A DNA stretch of 64,000 nucleotides from Glandiceps talaboti (Eukaryota; Hemichordata; Enteropneusta; Spengelidae). The DNA is taken from assembly GCF_964340395.1 (NCBI RefSeq), contig NC_135550.1, positions 8,503,864 through 8,567,863 on the forward strand, in the 5' to 3' direction. Below, in pieces: positions 28,224 through 36,900 of the stretch (its first letter is position 1; every line of letters begins with the position of its first letter). The notes beneath the pieces are model-generated. The model was given only the letters and a program-made list of their open reading frames with translations, was not told the DNA's origin and searched no databases. The translations under genes and the position numbers were made by a program.

Positions 28224-30247
28224 CATACATTTGTGCACATTCTCACAAACACTACAGAAGACATCCTAAAGACTTGGGTACAAATCTATGTATTTTCAGT
28301 GCTTACTAACATTGGGTTACATTTTACAGCTTCACCAAACAGCCAAAGAAGTATGGATTAATCAGAGCAGAGCAAAGAAGACTTAGGAAAACACAACTAT
28401 CAGAAATAGACTTCAACCTCCAGTCAGATGTCACTTCAAACCTGCCAAAACCTATCAAAAAAATATTCGATCAACTGGTGAGTATACATATGGCTGGTGA
28501 CCTTTGACCCCAACATTAGATTGAATGTTGAATTTGTATGTAAAATAGCAATGATTCTGGTATTTTATATAGATGTAGAAAAAAAATGGGTATACCATCT
28601 GATCATTTCATTCAGAAGTTATTACACAGTTACCTATATAACTTGAGAAAATACACTATTACAAACTTGCAATTCTATTCTTTCTCTGTCTTTGTTATAA
28701 AAGGTGCACAAACTTAGTTTATAGTGTACATTCTTTTGGGATTATTTTGCTGCATGTTAGAACATACCATACCTGTACCCGTACCTGTAGTATTTGAGTG
28801 ACATACAATCCACACAAAAAACAACGGTGTGTTTGCTTTGCTCGTGGTAAGTGGGGATGAGACAGGTTCCATGCAAGGACATGCAGTGTTGGTAGCTTAC
28901 TGAAGTATAAACATCACAGGAGCCAGGATCCCATAACTCTGTTTAGTGATAGAATGCTACATGGTATAACAATCCAGTATGCAACTGTTATATTATAATG
29001 TACACAGATATAAACAAACTGATAAAAGTGTCACTTGAACCTACATCAGAGGAGAACCCCCTGTTGTTCCCGTATGGGTTGAATTGTTGTTTTTACCTGT
29101 TTTTTGTCATTGCGTGAAATCTTTCCTAAGCTCACTTCATTCAATGAAACACACTGGTGTTTTTTGGGGTTTTTTTTGCGGGTTGTACATACCAGTTAGC
29201 ATACTAAGTCTTATGGTTACTATGATTGATGGGTGAAAATAATATGTGAATGCTAACTTGGAATGTGTTGTTTTATTTTGGTAGACTGATGTGTCAATGT
29301 TGAAAGCTGCCTTTGCTAAGACAGAGATTGATTCACAGTTCATGCCGTTTGGTAGACTACCAAAAGATGTGTTAGAACAAGCTAGAGAGGTACTCAACAA
29401 AATCAGGTAAGTCATGTTTATGGGGTAGTCATAACCCTAATTTTTCCTATCCACAGTGAGGGGGATGGGTGGAGGGGGGATGGGGCACATTACTTAACAT
29501 CGTTATACCAACCCTAAGGAGATATAGGGCCAAATATATCATAGCATGTTTACCAATCATAGCAACAAATATTATATTTGCAAGAAATGTAATGTTAACT
29601 GAAAAGAGAATTTGGCTGTTTTTCGTGGAACTAATTTTCACCTAATAGGAAGGTATGCATGGTATCTATGAATAAAAAGTATTGTCATGGGATTTATTTT
29701 AGCAGAAAACCAAGTATCGTTGTGAACAGTGCCCTCTAGTGGCAGCTTGATGTAACTTGTTACTGCACTATAGTTCATTTCCTTAGAAGAATCTTGCATC
29801 ACGTATACTTTGATTTGAGATATAAGAAAGGTAATAAGACAAACTCACTAAAGAGAGCTACTTTTAGAGAGATCATTTGCCATCAGATTTGATTTTGGTC
29901 TTTGACATTGTCATGTTGTAAGTACCTAGGGACCATTGCAAATGTTGTAATGAGTTTGTGCAGCTGTGTTGGCCAAGAGAAGAGGTTAGATGATGTTCAT
30001 GTGATTTTTTTGTTACAGAGTGTTGGTGGATGAGAGTGAAAAACAACAAAAAGAAGGCCTACCAGATATTCAGAAACATCAAGAAGCCATGGAGAAGGTG
30101 AGCTACCGTGACTCTCAACTCTTGACCCTTCATTTTTTGTCTGCCATTTTCTGTCATTTTCACTTGAGATCTACTTTTGAGGAGTGTCTGTGATCCAATT
30201 TCCAGCAAAATTTAGCTCACAAAATATAAGGCATACAACATTACAAG

Positions 30248-30294
<47 letters not shown>

Positions 30295-30920
30295 CACATA
30301 CATACATACATACATACATATATATGTACATATATACATATAACCATATTAGGTAAATCCAAGGTGACACAACATAATAGTAATAGGTGTGGTTTGGATT
30401 GTGCAAGTAGGCCTTTCAAATGTTCCATGAAATCTACAAACTATATATCATAGTTTCAGTGGCTGATTTGAGTTGTGAATATTTTGAACTGCTAATGTTC
30501 ATGTTGTCTTTCTGTTGTAGGTAGCTGATTTGAGTAGCGAATATTTTCAACTCATCCCATCAGCAGGTTATGTGTTTGAGAATATGGAGCCACTGAATGA
30601 AGCTGATGACCTCAAGAAGGAGGTCAGCAAGTTAAACAATCTGTTAGACTTGGAAGTTGCTAGTCAAACACTACTAGGAGCTCAATTGAGGAAAAAAGGT
30701 AAAAATTTGTATTGGATTTATGTTTTATCTACAAGCTGTGAATGTCAAATCGTAGTGATTATTGAGTGGGAGTAAATAAAGTAATTGAAGTGTTTGTATT
30801 GTAGGGAAATAGAAATGTGTATGTGGGTGTATGGATGTCTGTGTCTGTCTGTCTGTCTGTCTGTCTCTGTCTGTCTGTCTGTCTCTGTCTGTCTCTGTCT
30901 GTCTGTTTGTTTGTCTGTCA

Positions 30921-30986
<66 letters not shown>

Positions 30987-33900
30987 CAGATATAGCTGCT
31001 TACATCTGTCTGTGTGTACTTCACTGTGCGAACTTTTTGTGTCAGCCTGAACTGCTCGTATCTGTTTTTGGAGGTCTTACTCATTCATGCTGGCAGATTT
31101 GTTCAAAAAACACTTTTAAGACAAATGTAAAGGTGCTATTTATCAACAAAATATTCTGTCCTTATTGCTATGGAGCAAGAATTGATTTAAGTAACTCTCA
31201 CAGAATGATGAAGTTAGATAAACTGTTTTTGACTCAGACTTTTTCCATTCTGTTGCCTAGAAATCCACCCCTGTGATTACGTATACAGAGCAATAGGGTG
31301 TCAGATGAAACTACTGGACAAGGACTCAGCTGTAGTTCACAGTATATTGAAATATATACAGGGTACAAGTATGTATTCTTTTACTACTTATTTCTACTTT
31401 TGAGTACATTTGTAGATTAGTTTGTTGGTGTGTCAGTGAAAGAAGGCATGTACAAATTACAAGTCTTCATCAGTTACTGCACAGTAACTACAGTAGCTTT
31501 CCCTAATTCATCGCTAGGTGTCGTCCTTCCATAGTACTATAAAAGCCTGAAAAGGCTACCTTACGTCATTACCTTTCTTCACGCTGTAACGGTAACATCT
31601 CAGACAGTGTTACCGGTCGTTCCTTCCTCATTTACTATGTCAGGGAAAGGCAAGTCGAAAAAAGGCAAGAAGTCTTGTAAGTCGTCCGTATCTGTTACTC
31701 AGCCGAACGTAAGACGGGACTCAACGCCAGTGGCTTTTGCTATAAACCCTGATGAAGACAATAATACCGTTACCAACAGTATCGTCTCCGAGGTTTCAGA
31801 AACCGAAGAAGTTTTACCTACAGCTATTGAAGACTTTCCTTCGACTAGTTCTGCTCCAGATTCAATTCTTCAAATAGCGACGCAAGTCGCTCAACTTCTA
31901 GCCCAGCAGCGGTCGGATAGCGCACCGGGCGGACCACGTACACGTAGTGACCAAGACCAGGTCGACGGTATTAGCATAACACATGCTTCCACATGCGGGC
32001 CGCCATCTTGTAGTTGTACGCCCACTCAACAGGCAGGGTTACCGAGTTTGAGTATTGGTAGGAAACACAAAACTTCGAGGGTAAGTGCACCAATTCCTAC
32101 AAAGCAGAGACGTATTGTACAAACCGAGTATGTTAATTCCGGGTCCGAAGTGAGTGATTCTGACAGGTCTGGTAATTCTGAAGTTGCGTCTTCTCTGCCT
32201 ATAACAGTTTCATCCTGGAACGAGCCTATATTTGACGAATCCACGTCTGCGTATGCTCAAGTTCCTGACTATCACGCTGCTGTTCCGGGTTGGAACATGG
32301 ACGCCTCCACGGCCGAATGGTTCTCTAGAAGAGCAGACCGTCCCTTATCGTATTCTGTAGTTCAACAGTTAAAAGAGAAGTACACGGTACCAGACCAATT
32401 CGAGCCATACTTCAAGGCACAGGAATTGCCGTCTTCCGTACAGAATCTAATCAAATCTAGCAAGTCAAGCTATCGTAACCATGACCGTCCGTATTACAAG
32501 GTTCATCAGAACTTTAACTTGTCTATTCGCCCAGTTCTTCAAGCCCTGGAAACCATTATTTCTCCAGAATTTGACCCGGTACAGCACGTACCAACAATTA
32601 GAGAGGCACTTGGAGATGCTATCCATCTTATGACTACTGCGAGCTACGCGCTAGCTGAGGTTCGTCAGGCAAGATTGAAGCCATTCTTTCGTAGTGAATA
32701 CAAAGATTTATTACAAGATGCCAAGCCGACATCACAGGGATTTTTTGGTGGAAACTTGGTAAAGGCCATAAACGACTCCAAGAAGTCAGTCAATGCTTTT
32801 CGTATCGTTTCCAGAAATGACAACAGGTCAGTCAAACAAACCGGAAACCAGTCTGGATATTACAAGGGTGGAAAAAACTATCAACGAAACACCAACTACA
32901 ACCAAGACAATAAGAAGAAGTACCAAAAGGGCTCAGGCAGACCACAAGGAAAGGGTAATTACACCTCTTCCAACCAGAATAAGCAGTGAACTTGTAAAGT
33001 CATCAATACCAGTTGCAGGCAGACTCCAGTATTTCCTAAATACTTGGAAAACAATTACACAAAACACTTGGATTTCAAAGGTCATTCAAGGTTACAAACT
33101 TCAGTTAACATCAACTCCAGTTCAGTCAATCCAGCCAATTACCAACCCAACATCCAGCAAGCAGTATCAAATCATTCAGACAGAAATAGAAAATTTACTT
33201 CACAAGCAGGCCATAGTTCCAGTCAAACATCAACCAGGTCAGTTTGTTTCCAGAATTTTCACTGTTCCAAAACCATCAGGGGATTACAGGGTAATCATAG
33301 ACCTCAAAGAACTGAACAGACACATCAAAAAGATATCTTTCAAAATGGAGAGCCATCCTGTCATAGAACAGTTGTTAAGCCAGGGTTATTTCATGACGTC
33401 AATAGATCTCACAGATGCATACTTCATGATTCCCATTCATGCAGATCATCAAAAATATCTTTGTTTCCAGTGGATAGACCAGCGCTACCAATACACTTGC
33501 CTACCATTCGGGCTCACTTCAGCACCAAGGCTATTCACAAAGGTTATGAAAATCCCACTTGCTCATGCTCGTTCACGAGGAATCCTTTGCAGCAGTTTCA
33601 TAGACGATATAATCAATGTAGCAGAAACCAGAGAACTGTGTCAGAGAAACAACAACTACCTTCTAGGTCTCTTCCAACGACTCGGGTTCATACCCAACTT
33701 GAAAAAATCACATCTAATCCCAACACAGGTACTCACCCATCTAGGTCGTACCTACAACACAGAGCTGATGACAGTCTTATTACCTCAGGACAAGCTACAA
33801 ACCATTATCGGATTTGCAACCCACCTCTTAAACAGACAGTCAGTCTCTTTGCGTCAATTAGCAAGAATGTTGGGATTAATAGAAAACGCAAGGGGTTCCA

Positions 33901-36900
33901 TGGCCATTGCTGCATGCCATTTTCGAAGTCTACAACGTCAGTTAGTTCACAAGGTTTTTCCAGAAGTCTCTTGGGAAATCCCAATACTCCTTTCAAAGGA
34001 GTCGAAGTCCGATCTTCAGTGGTGGATAAATCAGGCCTCCACACACAACGGTCGACTGATACATCCTCCACCTCCAGACTTAACTATCCAGGCAGATGCC
34101 TCACTCAGTGGTTGGGGAGCAGTATGTGGTCATCAGGCAACACAGGGACGTTGGACTTTACAGGAAAAGGAATTACATATCAACATTCTGGAAATAAAGG
34201 CCGCTCTTCTTTCCATACAGACATTTGTCCAAAACAGGTCAGACCTCTCCGTAACAGTACAGCTAGACAACACGTCAGCAGTGGCTTATCTAAATCACCA
34301 GGGGGGAGTCAGATCCAGGGAACTATGTGCAGTAGCCCTACAAGTTTGGCAATTGTGCGAAACTCAAAATATTACCCTTGCAGTAGAATACTTACCAGGA
34401 ATAGACAATACATTAGCAGACCATCAGTCCAGGATATTTACAGATCAACACGACTTTCAACTCAAACCAGACCTTTTCAGACAGGTTTGCAGCAGGTTTC
34501 ACCTACCAGAAATAGACTTATTCGCAAGTCGAAATACAGCTCAACTTCCCCTGTATGTGTCATGGAAGTTAGACCCCAAAGCTTTTGCAGTCGACGCATT
34601 CTCTCTCTCATGGGCAGAGAAAGAGTTGTACATGTTTCCACCACATCTACTAATACTGAAATGTCTAAGGAAAATACAACAGGACAGAGCAAGAACGCTG
34701 TTTGTAGCACCAGTATGGAAAACGAAACCATGGTATCCAATGTTACTACAGTTAACCAGCAACTACCCGGTACTTCTGCCAGATTGCACAGACTTACTCA
34801 GGGAACCACACACAGGGAATCAACCCAAGTTCAGTTTGACTCCTCTAGCCGTTTGGCAACTCTCCGGTCACACTACAGAGGTCTTGGACTTTCACAGCAG
34901 GCTACAGAGATCCTCATCAAGGCAATCTGCATCAAGACTTCTAGACTCTACGACAGCAAGTGGAAGCGCTTCGCTAGCTGGTGTGTACAACAGAATACCA
35001 ATCCCGTTTCATGTCCTGTAATTCAGGTAGTAGAATTCCTTACTGGGTTATTCAATAGACATAGGCTTGCATATAGTACCTTAAATGGATACAGATCTGC
35101 TATCTCTTCTGTACATTTGCACATTAATAATGAACCAGTTGGATCACATCCACTTATTACAAGATTATTTAAAGGTTTCTTTCGTGTTAGGCCACCTTTA
35201 CCACGTTACCCAACAACCTGGAGTGTAGCGAAAGTTCTGCACTATTTAAAGTCACTGCATCCAGCAAGGAGTCTAAGCCTGAAGCAACTCACTCTTAAGA
35301 CTGCAACTTTAATTGCACTAACCTCCTCAGATAGAGGACAGACTTTAAGTTATTTGGACTTAAGATACTGTAATATATCGGATAGAGAATGTACTTTTGT
35401 TATCCCAAGTTTAACCAAGACATCAACTGTTACCAGGCCTTCGCGGGTGGTGAAGTGTCCAAGTTTTGGTGACAAGGCATTGGATGTCAAATATTACGTT
35501 TCTACATATATATGGAGAACTACCAAGTTAAGAGATTATGTAGTAACAATGGGGAAAACCCGACCATCAAGATTATTTATTTCATTTGTTAAACCTTTTA
35601 ATGAGGTTACTTCTCAGACTATTGCAAGATGGATAAAGACTACACTTGCTAGGGCAGGCATTGATACAAATAAGTTTAGAGCCCACAGCACTAGGGGAGC
35701 AGCAACATCGGCAGCAATACGTCAAGGAGCAACTACTGCTCAGATTCTCCAACTTGGTGACTGGACTTCAGAATCTACATTCACACGGTTCTATCGCCGT
35801 CATACAGACAGCTCAGAGACTGGACGTTTGATACTTAGGGCTGTTCAGGAGACTGACAATTCAACCCACCAATAGGCATCCAGCTATGTAATCAGCTACT
35901 GTAGTTACTGTGCAGTAACTGATGAAGACTTGGAAAATTTGCCTACCTTAAGGACGTCAAATTAGAAGTCTTCGAGGGAACGTAGCAGTAACTACTACGT
36001 TCTTCCCTCCCACCCAGCCCGATGCCAATTTTCTGGTGAGTTGACTTTTCTACCCTATTTACTGTGTTAAACAGTTATAATCAGTATTCTTGTTCATTGT
36101 AGGTTCCACTGGTCCCATGCCTTTGTGCTCTTGTTTATTGGTCTTAGTACCATTGTTTTGCACTATGTTGCATATAAATTGCCGCTCGTAATTGAGCAAA
36201 ATTCTAGCTTAATTGCTAAATTTGGTCAGCACAAGTTGCTTATGACCTATGGTACCAGCTATCACGATATGGAACCTCTACACGCTGCTCAGAAAGGTAA
36301 TGACGTAAGGTAGCCTTTTCAGGCTTTTATAGTACTATGGAAGGACGACACCTAGCGATGAATTAGGGAAAGCTACTGTAGTTACTGCTACGTTCCCTCG
36401 AAGACTTCTAATTTGACGTCCTTAAGGTAGGCAAATTTTCCAATTTCTGTCACCTAGACATTTTCCCTAGGTGGGTTCAAGAACAGTGATGGCAGATATT
36501 GCCTGGTGGCGGCCATCTTGTTGATTGACATTTCAAAATGTTCCCTAGCTTGATTAAGAAGATACCAATTTTGAAGTAATGATAGCATTCACATATTAGG
36601 TATACCCCCTAGTCTGACCAATAAGATCAAGTCTTGAAGGATATGGAGGCCCCATGTTGAGTTTTGGTTATTTTTTTTACTCCAGGTCAGAATACTGAAG
36701 TACAGGGGATCTTTGCATTAAGGAGGGAAGGGGAAGAAGATCGTCTGAGTTCCTGCAATCTTGACAATCACATGTTACTTTGGCATGGAACCAGTGCCGC
36801 CAATCTCATTAGCATATTAATGAGAGGTTTACTTGTAGCGCCACCAGAAGCACCAGTGACTGGCTACATGTTTGGAAAGGTAAGTGTCAATCAAATTGTT

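Larger units (their letters stand above)
31460..36443 (+). mobile_element. Complete DIRS-type (tyrosine recombinase) retrotransposon
   Basis: About 4984 bases in intron 37 of the PARP gene. It has inverted terminal repeats (31482-31578 and 36291-36387, 97 bases, identical by eye). An internal complementary region (35894-35995) is the reverse complement of the left outer end (31460-31498) joined to the right outer end (36378-36443). The two parts overlap by three bases, CAA, which is also found at both element ends. There is no target duplication, as expected for tyrosine recombinase integration. Three long overlapping ORFs (gag-like, RT-RNase H, recombinase) are intact. This is the classic DIRS1 layout in the same orientation as the host gene. 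Intact ORFs and matching repeats point to a young insertion. Confidence 0.95.

Noticed and set aside
31607-31636. Upstream extension of the gag-like ORF
   Set aside because: The apparent first residue is a GTG; the first ATG is at 31637, so I used that start.
36000-36290. A small host exon between the DIRS internal complementary region and right ITR
   Set aside because: The segment is inside the element, and its short ORF shows no PARP similarity.
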